From positions 310,001 to 374,000 of the forward strand of contig CAWGAF010000001.1 of NCBI GenBank assembly GCA_963820495.1: a stretch of DNA of 64,000 bases, in the 5' to 3' direction. This document shows, piece by piece, positions 44,025 through 51,981 of this stretch. Positions within the stretch are counted from its first letter, which is position 1; each line of letters begins with the position of its first letter. The notes beneath the pieces were generated by a model. The model saw only the letters and a list, made by a program, of their open reading frames with translations. It was not told where the DNA came from and did no database searches. This stretch comes from JBBIPA01 sp963820495 (GTDB lineage Bacteria; Chloroflexota; Dehalococcoidia; GIF9; UBA5629). Made by a program: the position numbers and the translations under genes.

Positions 44025-45209
44025 CTAAATGAATCCATTCTCTTTGTGCTTCTGAGCAATAGTATTAGCCAAATTCTCCAGAGATTTGAAATCCGCTTCT
44101 CTAGGAAACCCCTTACACAATACAGGTTGCAACACCTCTACTTTCAAGTTAGGAATCATACCAGCCAGGACTTCTACAGTCTTGCCTCCCCAGCCATAGG
44201 AACCAATGATGCTGACAAACTTAACATTAGGCCTAAGGGCATTTGCCAGGAAAGCAGCATAAGCTGCAGCCGGATGCGGCCCAGCCAGCACAGTAGGTGA
44301 CCCAATAACAACAGTAGCAGCATCCACCAGTGCCATAGCTAACTTACCAACATCGGCCACAGTTAGATCGAACTGCTTCACCGTAATACCTCTTTGGGTC
44401 AGGGCTTCGACAAGAAATTCAACCATCTTGCGGGTGCTGTTGTGCATTGAGACATAGGGCAGTAAAACAATGTTCTTAGGATTATCGAACGCCCAGCTAT
44501 GATAGGCCTTAATAATGAACTCGGGTTTATTATGTATAGGGCCATGGCTGGGAGCGATAATATCAATCTGATAGCCTTTTACAGTCTCCAGGTTTTTCTG
44601 AATTTGATTACGGAAGGGCATCATAATTTCGGCATAATACCTTTTAGACGCTTCATAAACCTGCCCTCCATCGGTGACATACAAGTCAGCAGTCGCCAGG
44701 TGAGAACCGAAGAAATCGCAGGGAAACAGAATCCTGTCTTCTCTTAAATAGGTCAGCATCGTCTCTGGCCAGTGAACCCACGGAGCATAGATGAACTCCA
44801 GTGTCTTATTTCCCAAAGATATGGTTTCTTTATCATTTACCGTGATAAACTTCTCTTCCGGAACCATCAGCAGGTCCATCAGCATACCTTTACATTTGGG
44901 AGTTACTACCAACTTCGCCTCAGGGTATTTCTCCAGGACACGCGGTATAGCGCCAGAATGGTCCTGCTCGGCATGATTGGCAATCACATAATCTATATTC
45001 CCAATACCCAGTTCGTCCAAATGTCGCAACAGTACATTTTCCATGGTGGGATCTACAGTATCAATGATTGCTGTTTTCTCACTGCCTTTAATCAAATAGG
45101 AATTATAACTGGTGCCATCAGGAAGTGGTATCAGAGAATCAAATAAGCGCCTGTCCCAATCGACTGCCCCAACACAATAGATTTGTGGTCTGATTTCTCT
45201 CGGCTTCAT
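44025..45209 (-). CDS. fprA: Flavo-diiron protein (A-type flavoprotein)
   Basis: 394 residues from the ATG at 45209; an earlier ATG at 45224 lies within the GGAGGAG site. The N-terminal metallo-beta-lactamase domain carries the di-iron ligands in NHAEQDHSG (H-x-E-x-D-H), a second His near APWVHWPETM, D in FPCDFFGSH and H in APSHGPIH. The C-terminal flavodoxin domain binds FMN (VSMHNSTRKMVEFL, GSPTVLAGPHPAAAYAAFL). These proteins reduce O2 to water or NO to N2O. The next upstream gene is its likely electron donor. Confidence 0.92.
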   Translation of the reverse strand: MKPREIRPQIYCVGAVDWDRRLFDSLIPLPDGTSYNSYLIKGSEKTAIIDTVDPTMENVLLRHLDELGIGNIDYVIANHAEQDHSGAIPRVLEKYPEAKLVVTPKCKGMLMDLLMVPEEKFITVNDKETISLGNKTLEFIYAPWVHWPETMLTYLREDRILFPCDFFGSHLATADLYVTDGGQVYEASKRYYAEIMMPFRNQIQKNLETVKGYQIDIIAPSHGPIHNKPEFIIKAYHSWAFDNPKNIVLLPYVSMHNSTRKMVEFLVEALTQRGITVKQFDLTVADVGKLAMALVDAATVVIGSPTVLAGPHPAAAYAAFLANALRPNVKFVSIIGSYGWGGKTVEVLAGMIPNLKVEVLQPVLCKGFPREADFKSLENLANTIAQKHKENGFI

Positions 45210-45266
45210 AATAATCTCCTCCATATCCCTTCCCTCCTCATGAAGAAAGAGGAAAGCCGATATTTT

Positions 45267-45950
45267 CTACATTTTCTCGAACTGGTCTTTAGCTGCGCCG
45301 CAGACGGGACATACCCAGTCATCGGGGAGTTTTTCAAAAGACGTCCCTGGTTTTATATTACTATCGGGGTCGCCCAGTTCAGGGTCATAAATATAGCCAC
45401 AAACTTTGCACTGATACTTTGCCATTTTAGGTGTTTCCTCCTTTTTCTGTTCAATATAGCTGGGGGCAGCCTTAGGAGTAGTGCCTCTCTTGACCTGCTG
45501 ATAATAAGCATAAGTCATAGGCTCACCCTCTTTAACAATATCGGCATCAATGAGTTCACCGATAAACAGGGTATGTGTTCCCACATCGACCTGGCTGATT
45601 ACCCTGGCTTCAAAATAGCCTAGAGTGTAGTCCAGTACAATAGGGAGATTATTTCGGCTCAGTTTGTAATTAACATTCTTCAGCTTATCTACATCTCTGC
45701 CGCATTTGAAACCAAAGTCGCCGATAAATGACAGCGGCGTATCCTTGGACAAAATGGAAACAGTGAACGCTTTACTGTCGTTGATTAATTCATGAGTATA
45801 GTTATTCTTATTGATAGCTACCGCCAGTTTCACCGGTTCAGAGCACACCTGAATAACAGTATTGGCAACCTGGGCGTTTAACTTGTCTCCTTTCTTAGAA
45901 CCAACCAGATATAATCCATAGCTTATCAAGTATAAAGCTTTAATATTCAT
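45267..45950 (-). CDS. Flavin reductase-rubredoxin fusion (Hrb-like)
   Basis: 227 residues. The first 160 are a flavin reductase-like FMN domain (SYGLYLVGSKKGDKLNAQVANTVIQV, THTLFIGELIDADIV). The last 50 are a rubredoxin with CKVCGYIYDPELGDP and CPVCGAAKDQFEK, i.e. four Cys for one iron. This is the layout of high-molecular-weight rubredoxin, which feeds electrons from NADH to the flavo-diiron protein. The fprA gene lies directly downstream, which supports the pair. Confidence 0.9.
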   Translation of the reverse strand: MNIKALYLISYGLYLVGSKKGDKLNAQVANTVIQVCSEPVKLAVAINKNNYTHELINDSKAFTVSILSKDTPLSFIGDFGFKCGRDVDKLKNVNYKLSRNNLPIVLDYTLGYFEARVISQVDVGTHTLFIGELIDADIVKEGEPMTYAYYQQVKRGTTPKAAPSYIEQKKEETPKMAKYQCKVCGYIYDPELGDPDSNIKPGTSFEKLPDDWVCPVCGAAKDQFEKM

Positions 45951-45952
45951 TT

Positions 45953-46483
45953 CTAACCTCCATCCAAAGAGTGGTGTTCGGTTTTAGTAAACCAGTCTGC
46001 GGGGTCAATGATATATTCCCTATAGTCCACCAGAGCCAGATAGTGTTTCCTTTCCTCAGCAGCTAGAGTTCTGTAAAATCTACCCTGGGCTTCATAAATA
46101 GCGGCCTCACCCTGCTTTTTATAAAAATCATAAGTCTTGTTTTCCATATCCATAGCCTTGGCTATAGTATTAAGTTCGACACTCGGTTTCTCTATTTTGC
46201 ATACGGTTGTCTTATTCACCTGTGAGAAAATAGTATCCAAGGCATCTTGTCGCCCAGGCTGAATATCAATCGCAGGCCAGGTTTTCTCCTCCTTAATAGC
46301 TTTATATATTTGTTCAAACTTTTGCCGGTGCAAGTCTTCTTGAGCTGCCAGCCACTCAAAAAGGTCCCTACCTACCCTGACTTCACATTTTTGGCGGGCT
46401 TTCTCATAGTATTTCTTGCCGTCGATTTCCACTTTTATAGCGAACTGAAGTGCTTCCAAAGTTTTAGTCTGCTCACTGCTCAT
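45953..46483 (-). CDS. Rubrerythrin-like ferritin-fold protein
   Basis: 176 residues, a four-helix di-iron protein. Ligands: E and E-x2-H in KVEIDGKKYYEKA, QEDLHRQKF, DMENKTYDFYKK and EERKHYLALVDY. It has no C-terminal rubredoxin domain. Rubrerythrin-type proteins reduce hydrogen peroxide. It ends two bases before the flavin reductase-rubredoxin gene and may take electrons from that rubredoxin. Confidence 0.85.
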   Translation of the reverse strand: MSSEQTKTLEALQFAIKVEIDGKKYYEKARQKCEVRVGRDLFEWLAAQEDLHRQKFEQIYKAIKEEKTWPAIDIQPGRQDALDTIFSQVNKTTVCKIEKPSVELNTIAKAMDMENKTYDFYKKQGEAAIYEAQGRFYRTLAAEERKHYLALVDYREYIIDPADWFTKTEHHSLDGG

Positions 46484-46576
46484 ATTTAACCTCTCAGTCT
46501 GTATCTGACTCTCCTCACAAAATGAAAAACAATTCTTTAAAGGAGCTTTGTCCTTCCCAATTTCCCAGGTAAATCT

Positions 46577-46807
46577 CTACCCCGTCTTTTTCACAAATAC
46601 CCGATAGACCCCCTTCTCCTCTTGAATATCCATGCATTCATTGCCCGTGGTTTTGCACCAACTTGGCATATCTTCCTTGATTCCCTCATCATCAGAAAGT
46701 ACCTCCAGCACCTGACCGCTCTTCAACTCTTTCATTTTTCTAGCAGTATGTACTATCGGCATCGGGCAATAAAGTCCCACACAATCCAAAGTTTCATCTG
46801 CTTTCAT
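46577..46807 (-). CDS. tusA: TusA-family sulfur carrier protein
   Basis: 76 residues. The active Cys is in LDCVGLYCPMPIVHTARKMKE, with the CPxP motif of the family, and the strand-helix GQVLEVLSDDEGIKEDMPSWCKTTGNE follows. TusA carries persulfide from cysteine desulfurases to tRNA thiolation or other sulfur acceptors. It lies beside a DsrE-like protein and IscS/IscU genes. Confidence 0.9.
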   Translation of the reverse strand: MKADETLDCVGLYCPMPIVHTARKMKELKSGQVLEVLSDDEGIKEDMPSWCKTTGNECMDIQEEKGVYRVFVKKTG

Positions 46808-46816
46808 CTCTAGCTC

Positions 46817-47299
46817 CTAAATAAACAAATTTACCTTGCTTTCCTTGGCAATAGCCATGTAGGTGGCAACACCAGCAAAGCTATCTACCTCAGAAATAAA
46901 GTCATTTTTAGAAAGCCCCATCATCCCGATAGTGGTAGTACAGGCAATAAATTTAACCCCAAACTCCTTAGCCGTAGCCATAAGCTCCTCTACAGGAGGA
47001 GAGTGAATATCCTGCATCAGCTTTTGCATCATCCACTTGCCCATTCCCATCATATGGAATTTGGACAGAGGTAGCCGTTTAGCGCCACCACGGTTCATCA
47101 TATTGAGCATCTTCCGCATTATCCCTTTGCTCTTGATGCTTCCTTCGTTCTTCTTGACGACATTAAGTCCCCAGAAAGTAAAGAACATGGTCACATCCAT
47201 CCCTGCAGTAGCCCCACCGATAGCCAGATTAAAAGCAGACAGCACCTTGTCCATTTCGCCGCTGAAGACGATAATGGTCATCTTCTCCTTCTCAGCCAT
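46817..47299 (-). CDS. DsrE2-like sulfur-relay membrane-associated protein
   Basis: 160 residues of the DsrE/DsrF/DsrH-like group. The start MTIIVFSGEMDKVLSAFNLAIGGATAGMDVTMFFTFWGLNVV and the conserved Cys in VKFIACTTTIGMMGLSKNDF fit. The middle is very rich in Met and basic residues. Proteins of this type trade persulfide with TusA; the two genes are ten bases apart. Confidence 0.85.
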   Translation of the reverse strand: MAEKEKMTIIVFSGEMDKVLSAFNLAIGGATAGMDVTMFFTFWGLNVVKKNEGSIKSKGIMRKMLNMMNRGGAKRLPLSKFHMMGMGKWMMQKLMQDIHSPPVEELMATAKEFGVKFIACTTTIGMMGLSKNDFISEVDSFAGVATYMAIAKESKVNLFI

Positions 47300-47515
47300 T
47301 TATTTCTTAATGCCTCCTTTGCTCAAGGGCCCACCGCACTTGGGACATTTAGTGGCTTTTTTGTCCAGTACTGTTATCTGACAGGTAACACAGTGCTGAA
47401 TCGTCAGCCCACAAGCCTCACAGAATGGGAAAGGCGCAATAGTCAGTTCCTCTTCACAATAAGGACACATACACATTGCTTTGTTAGCAGGTTTTTTCTT
47501 CTTCGTGTTCTTCAT
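47300..47515 (-). CDS. Small zinc-ribbon protein
   Basis: 71 residues with four CxxC knuckles: CMCPYC, CEAC, HCVTC and CPKC. Two zinc ribbons are probable. It starts inside the end of iscU (32-base overlap) and abuts the DsrE-like gene, so it belongs to the sulfur operon. It may be a scaffold or a rubredoxin-like metal site; the function is not known. Confidence 0.7.
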   Translation of the reverse strand: MKNTKKKKPANKAMCMCPYCEEELTIAPFPFCEACGLTIQHCVTCQITVLDKKATKCPKCGGPLSKGGIKK

Positions 47516-47927
47516 CCTCTTCGTCTCCTTTCTCGTCTAGACCTTGAATTTTGATATCTTTCTTATTAGCATAGTCACGAATTGCTTTCCTCAGTGCCTG
47601 GGCACCCAGGTTCGAACAATGAAACTTATTCTTAGGTAAACCTTCCAGTTCCTTCGCCACCAAGCTGGGGGTAATGGTCAAAGCCTCCTCCAGTGTCTTA
47701 CCCTTTGCCATCTCACTTGTCATACTGGATACGGCAATAGCCGCCCCACAACCAAAGGTCTTAAATTTAACATCCTCCAAGCGATTGTCTTTCACCTTAA
47801 TATAAAAGGTCATCATATCGCCACAAACAGGGTTACCCACCTCACCAATGCCATCAGCATCCTTGATTTCGCCGACATTGCGAGGGTTCGCGAAATGGTC
47901 CATAACCTTGTCACTATATATTGGCAT
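47484..47927 (-). CDS. iscU: Fe-S cluster scaffold IscU/NifU-like
   Basis: 147 residues. The three cluster-binding Cys are in VGNPVCGDMM, FKTFGCGAAIA and KFHCSNLGAQAL. The HCSNLGAQAL form (in place of HCSVLAEDAI) is the variant seen in anaerobes and archaea. A charged tail (DEKGDEEDEEHEEE) ends in a fourth Cys. It builds 2Fe-2S clusters with sulfur from the cysteine desulfurase encoded just upstream. Confidence 0.9.
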   Translation of the reverse strand: MPIYSDKVMDHFANPRNVGEIKDADGIGEVGNPVCGDMMTFYIKVKDNRLEDVKFKTFGCGAAIAVSSMTSEMAKGKTLEEALTITPSLVAKELEGLPKNKFHCSNLGAQALRKAIRDYANKKDIKIQGLDEKGDEEDEEHEEEKTC

Positions 47928-47933
47928 GTTGCT

Positions 47934-49124
47934 TCACCTCTTCTGTTCTTTGATAAATTTGGCATACAGCGGAGACATCTCACGCAACCTATCTACGATA
48001 GGCGGCAATTTCTCCAGCACGTAGTCAATATCACTGTCATTATTATCCAGCCCCAATGTAAATAACAAAGAGCCCTGGGCAATTTCATGAGGTATACCCA
48101 TAGCAATAAGGACATGAGATGCTTTCAAAGCCCTGGAAGTGCAAGCTGAGCCGCTGGAAACAGCAATACCCTGGCTATTCAGCAGCATCAGCATCGACTC
48201 ACCCTCGATAAACTCAATGCAAAAACTGGCATGGTGGGGAAGGCGCTGGTTAGGATGACCTGTAAGTATAGAATGGTCGATTTTAGCCAGTACGCCCTTA
48301 ATTAACTTATCTCTTAACTGAGAAGCTTTCTCCATACGCGAGGCAATATCTTTCTTGGCCAACTCGGCAGCTTTACCCAAGCCCACAATAGCCGGTACAT
48401 CCTCTGTACCCGGTCTCCGCCCACCCTCCTGCACACCACCATCCATCAGTGGGATCAGACGCAGCCCTTTGCGTACCCACAAAGCGCCTGACCCTTTGGG
48501 CCCATAAAACTGATTTCCCGCCAGGCTTAAAGCATCTACCCCCAGTATTTTTACATCCACTGTTATATTGCCGGTGCTGGCAACAGCATCGGTATGGAAC
48601 AATGCTCCAGCCCCCTTTACCTTACTGGCTATCTCAGCTATGCGCTGAATGCTGCCTACTTCTCCGTTGGCATGCATAATTGATACAAGTATTGTATCCT
48701 TTCTGATATTTCTGGCGACCTCGTCAGGATCGACAAGACCGTTCTTATCCACAGGTACCATGGTAAGTTCAAATCCCATCTTTTCCATGGTTCGAGCGGC
48801 ATTAAGTACCGAGAAGTGCTCAATAGCAGAGACCACCAGATGTTTACCTTTGCCAGCCTGTGCTTGCGCCAGACCTTTTATCGCCAGGTTATTAGCTTCA
48901 CTGCCACTGGAAGTAAAAATAATTTCTTCGGGATTAACAGCAACTAGGGCTGCTACCTGCCCTCTGGCTGTCTCTATTGCCTCTCTGGCAGCATCACCCC
49001 AGTCATGCAGCGATTGAGGATTACCATACACCTCCCGCAAATAAGGCAGCATTGCCTCCATTACCTCAGGTAAAACCGGAGCTGCCGCAGCATAATCAAG
49101 GTAGACTTTCCTCTCAGCATTCAT
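47934..49124 (-). CDS. iscS: IscS/NifS-like cysteine desulfurase lacking the PLP lysine
   Basis: 396 residues, full-length class V aminotransferase. Kept are H103 (SAIEHFSVL), D179 (HTDAVAS) and the sulfur-carrying Cys328 (SSGSACTSRAL). The block that normally reads S-x-H-K before YGPKG is SLAGNQFYGPKG here: N204-Q205 replace His-Lys, so the Schiff-base lysine is missing. The DNA reads AAT CAG, so no reading error of one base explains it. IscS of Archaeoglobus fulgidus also lacks this Lys, so such proteins may still work with IscU as a cluster ligand or need another way to bind PLP. It heads the iscS-iscU operon. Confidence 0.88.
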   Translation of the reverse strand: MNAERKVYLDYAAAAPVLPEVMEAMLPYLREVYGNPQSLHDWGDAAREAIETARGQVAALVAVNPEEIIFTSSGSEANNLAIKGLAQAQAGKGKHLVVSAIEHFSVLNAARTMEKMGFELTMVPVDKNGLVDPDEVARNIRKDTILVSIMHANGEVGSIQRIAEIASKVKGAGALFHTDAVASTGNITVDVKILGVDALSLAGNQFYGPKGSGALWVRKGLRLIPLMDGGVQEGGRRPGTEDVPAIVGLGKAAELAKKDIASRMEKASQLRDKLIKGVLAKIDHSILTGHPNQRLPHHASFCIEFIEGESMLMLLNSQGIAVSSGSACTSRALKASHVLIAMGIPHEIAQGSLLFTLGLDNNDSDIDYVLEKLPPIVDRLREMSPLYAKFIKEQKR

Positions 49125-49175
49125 CCCTAAACTTCATACCCTTCTTCAAGATTTAACTTTGTTTTTATAAACTGA

Positions 49176-49307
49176 CTACTTATCCTTGCCGATTAGCTTC
49201 ATCTCTTGCCCACAGCATACCAAAGCACCACCACCAACTTTAGTTACTGTTACCTCATTACCACAGATATTACACCGATATTGCTCACCAACACCTCTTA
49301 CTGCCAT
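49176..49307 (-). CDS. Desulforedoxin-type iron protein
   Basis: 43 residues, start ATG 49307 with GGAGG before it. Pattern YRCNICGNEV...LVCCGQEMKLI: a C-x2-C pair and an adjacent C-C pair, which is the FeS4 site of desulforedoxin and the N-terminal domain of desulfoferrodoxin. The superoxide-reducing C-terminal domain is absent. It may serve as electron carrier to the oxygen-defence enzymes. Confidence 0.85.
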   Translation of the reverse strand: MAVRGVGEQYRCNICGNEVTVTKVGGGALVCCGQEMKLIGKDK

Positions 49308-49467
49308 TGCTACCTCCTTATAAACAATTAACTTACATTATCTTAAACTACAAAGCAATCGCTGGTATGCGACTTTTGTCTCATCTGGGTTTTTATAAAA
49401 GGTGCAATGCCTCTGTTAATCACTCTCGTATAATAAAAGCTTTTCCCAGTGTCCTATTTCTTAAGCC

Positions 49468-50382
49468 TCAGCTAACCAGCCTCTGTAGATAGTGGTGCGC
49501 TTGCAGCGCCGCTTTAGCGCCCTCGCCGGCAGCTACTACGATTTGTTTTTCTGGCACATTAGTAACATCGCCAGCGGCGAACAACCCAGCCACACCGGTT
49601 TCATTACTGCAGTTAATTTTAATCTCACTCAAATGATTTAAAGGGGCTACTTCTTTAGCAAAATCTGAATTTGGAATAAGTCCAATCTCAATAAAAATGC
49701 CGGCAACCTCCAGATTCTTTTCCTGTTTACTCTTCAAATCCCTGATTTTGATACCCTCAACCATTTTATCTCCCACGATTTCCAGTACCTCGTGTTCCAG
49801 GAAAATGGTCAGGTTTTTAGCATTCTTCACTCTTTCGATCAGTATCTGATCACCGGTCAGTTGAGTTAGCGACACCAAATAAATATGGTCAGCTATTTTA
49901 ACCATATCGTCAGCAGCTTCCAGGGCTGAGTTGCCCCCGCCAATGACCGCTACTTTCATACTGGCAAACAAAGGCCCATCACATATAGCGCAGTAAGTTA
50001 CTCCCCTAGCCTTCAACTTTTCCTCGCCCGGAACATTCAGCGGGCGGGGACGTTTGCCACTGGCAACTATGACCGCCTTAGTCTGGTATTCCTTACCACC
50101 AGCAACCACAGCTTCAAAACCGCCGCTTATCTTGGTCAAACTCTGGACTGCCTGGCCAGTTTTTACCTCTATGGGGAACTGCTTCACCTGTTCCTCGAAC
50201 TTCTTCATCAGTTCGGCGCCCTCGACGAACTGATAGCCCATGTAGTTCTCTACTCCCAGCGTCCAATTCACCTGCCCTCCCACATCCTTGCTTAACAGTA
50301 TGGTATTAAGCTTCTTCCTAGCAGCATAGACAGCCGCAGTCATGCCCGCAGGACCAGCACCAATAATCATTAAATCGTACAT
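49468..50382 (-). CDS. trxB: Thioredoxin reductase
   Basis: 304 residues. FAD-binding GAGPAGMTAAVYAARKKL at the start, redox pair CAIC in VTYCAICDGPLF, NAD(P)-binding VIGGGNSALEAADDM, and the C-terminal FAD motif GLFAAGDVT. The second dinucleotide site lacks the usual HRR motif (LVSLTQLTGDQ), so the donor may not be NADPH. It lies 14 bases after the selenocysteine glutaredoxin gene, its likely substrate. Confidence 0.9.
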   Translation of the reverse strand: MYDLMIIGAGPAGMTAAVYAARKKLNTILLSKDVGGQVNWTLGVENYMGYQFVEGAELMKKFEEQVKQFPIEVKTGQAVQSLTKISGGFEAVVAGGKEYQTKAVIVASGKRPRPLNVPGEEKLKARGVTYCAICDGPLFASMKVAVIGGGNSALEAADDMVKIADHIYLVSLTQLTGDQILIERVKNAKNLTIFLEHEVLEIVGDKMVEGIKIRDLKSKQEKNLEVAGIFIEIGLIPNSDFAKEVAPLNHLSEIKINCSNETGVAGLFAAGDVTNVPEKQIVVAAGEGAKAALQAHHYLQRLVS

Positions 50383-50395
50383 TTCCCCAACCTCT

Positions 50396-50632
50396 CTAAA
50401 GGTTCAGTTTCTGTTTCAGCCAGTTTTCGTCGTAGCCAACCGATATTTCACCGTCTATATCGATTACAGGTACAGCTATCTGACCCGTCTTGGTTACCAT
50501 TTCGTCTCGGCCAGCTTTATCACTGGCAACGTCAATATCCTGATAAACGATTTTTCCGTCATCAAGCAACTGCTTGACCTTCTTGCACCAGGGTCAGGTA
50601 GGAGTAGAATAGACTTTAATCTGTTGTGCCAT
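50396..50632 (-). CDS. Glutaredoxin-like selenoprotein (UPWC redox motif, UGA-encoded)
   Basis: 78 residues with one in-frame TGA at codon 13 (50594-50596). Start ATG 50632. Read through, the active site is STPT-U-PWCKKVKQLL, i.e. Sec replaces the first Cys of the CPWC motif. The remainder is a complete small glutaredoxin/NrdH-like fold: strand KIVYQDIDVASD, cis-Pro loop IAVPVIDIDGE, and a final helix ENWLKQKL. A hairpin that fits a bacterial SECIS follows the TGA. Conventional calling would miss it or cut it short. It precedes trxB in one operon, so it is probably reduced by that enzyme. Sec here would speed thiol exchange or peroxide reduction. Confidence 0.85.
50562..50579 (-). promoter_or_regulatory. 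Candidate SECIS hairpin of the glutaredoxin-like gene
   Basis: TCAAGC and GCTTGA pair perfectly (6 bp) around AGTT, and the stem can gain one G-T pair. The loop begins about 23 bases after the TGA, inside the usual bacterial range, and has a G among its first two bases. It is less close to the E. coli form than the msrA hairpin, with no clear bulged U. Confidence 0.5.
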
Positions 50633-50990
50633 GTTATCCGCCTTAGTTTTGTTATACCCCTCCACCCTAAACAAAAAGGCTATTACCAACAAACAGCGGT
50701 AAGCTATACAGAAAGGGTCACTTTAAGGGATAAAATTCGTCTACCATCAACCCTCCCCACATTTATCATCAGTTAAGGACAATTAAAACGAGTAGACCAT
50801 CCAGCTACTAGCATAAACACAGATATACTGGTTGTCAAGAGGTTCAACCTCAAAATCTGACACGAGACCACAACAAAGTACCTATCTCAAACAGGGTGTT
50901 CAATAGGGGCTTTAGCCTCTCTTGAGAAAAATCCTCTCCCCATCATCCTGCACCGGGAGAAGGAGACAAAGGAGAAAAGGGCTAACGAAA
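50633..50990. other. Intergenic region, 358 bp
   Basis: Upstream region of the selenoglutaredoxin-trxB operon and downstream region of the small 56-residue gene. It must hold the operon promoter; I cannot mark one with confidence. No gene seen. Confidence 0.35.
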
Positions 50991-51161
50991 TTAAATACCC
51001 TTCCTGAGCTTTTCAATGCCACAGCGAGTATCCTGCGTCGCCCTCACCTTGGTTCTTATCTCAGCTAAAAGTTCCCAGGCACCATCCATATCACGGTCGA
51101 TGATGATTTGCTCCAGCCTGGATACTTGCTGTTCATCCAGAGTAATCACTGCTTTCGCCAT
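50991..51161 (-). CDS. Small helical protein, 56 residues
   Basis: Start ATG 51161 behind GAGGAG. The sequence begins like an antitoxin or ribbon-helix protein (MAKAVITLDEQQVSRLEQII) and continues as one long amphipathic helix (RDMDGAWELLAEIRTKV). A single Cys lies in TRCGIEKL. It follows the Fur-like regulator by 18 bases and is co-transcribed with it. Function unknown. Confidence 0.65.
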   Translation of the reverse strand: MAKAVITLDEQQVSRLEQIIIDRDMDGAWELLAEIRTKVRATQDTRCGIEKLRKGI

Positions 51162-51179
51162 GAGTATCTCCTCAAGCCT

Positions 51180-51575
51180 TTATTTGCCATCCAACCACCT
51201 TTTCTGACAATCCTTACACAAGCCACGAAACTCAAGCCGATGATCAGTAACCCAGAAGCCTGTGTCCCGCGCTACCTTCTCATTTATTTCCCTATTTACA
51301 GTCTCACCCAAATCAAAAACCCTATCACACTTATCGCACCTGAAATGGTAATGATTCTCTGTATAAGCATCGTACCTGTTCAATTTGCCGCTGAGGCCAA
51401 TCTCCAGAATGTCACCACGCTCACTCAACAACTTCAGATTACGGTAAACCGTCCCTAGACTGATATTTGGAATCTCTTTCCTTACCTCGCTATATATCCA
51501 ATCAGCAGTGGGATGAGACTTGGTTCCCTTCAAAACTTTGAGTATCGCCTCTCTCTGTCTGGTCTTCTTTTCCAT
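51180..51575 (-). CDS. Fur-family regulator, probably PerR-like
   Basis: 131 residues. Winged-helix part: REAILKVLKGTKSHPTADWIYSEV and SLGTVYRNLKLLSERGDI. The sensor site has Y-H-F-R-C-x2-C (HYHFRCDKCDRVFDL) and the C-terminal C-x2-C (GLCKDCQ) of a structural zinc, as in PerR and many Fur proteins. Fur-family members repress iron or peroxide genes. With ferritin, SOD and rubrerythrin genes nearby, a PerR-like role is plausible, but sensor residues alone do not decide it. Its own promoter carries a Fur-type box. Confidence 0.88.
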   Translation of the reverse strand: MEKKTRQREAILKVLKGTKSHPTADWIYSEVRKEIPNISLGTVYRNLKLLSERGDILEIGLSGKLNRYDAYTENHYHFRCDKCDRVFDLGETVNREINEKVARDTGFWVTDHRLEFRGLCKDCQKRWLDGK

Positions 51576-51581
51576 GTTTTT

Positions 51582-51632
51582 AATAATAATTATCGTTATC
51601 TATATAATAAAATCGCCTTGACTTCTTGTCAA
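51582..51632 (-). promoter_or_regulatory. Sigma70 promoter and Fur/PerR box of the regulator gene
   Basis: On the reverse strand: TTGACA (51632-51627), 17 bases, TATTAT (51609-51604), then GATAACGATAATTATTATT (51600-51582). The last matches the classical Fur box in 16 of 19 positions and lies between the -10 box and the ATG at 51575, over the expected transcription start. Self-repression is the natural reading. The promoter also overlaps a CTTGAC-TTCTT-GTCAAG inverted repeat. Confidence 0.7.
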
Positions 51633-51981
51633 GAGGTCTAGAGACGGGACACCAATAAAGAGCAAAAAAGAAGATACAGCTTCCTTTTAAGATATGCATA
51701 GTACGCTTTCAGTCACTACTACACAGTCCGATGATTTGTGTAGCCTGCTATCTTGTCCTGAATTTGGAATTTGTCTATACTAACTTTGATAGTAATGAAA
51801 TGGATTACAGCTTTTTATTTATGATATTGCCCGTATGAATGTTATTTGGGAGAAACATACAGTCTCTTATATATTGATTCTACACACTGCCGAGCAATCA
51901 TGAGTGAATTAATGAAACTATCAAATTTGATTTGGCTTTCCGTATCATGTTCACTGAATTGAACATATGCAGGTGGAATCA

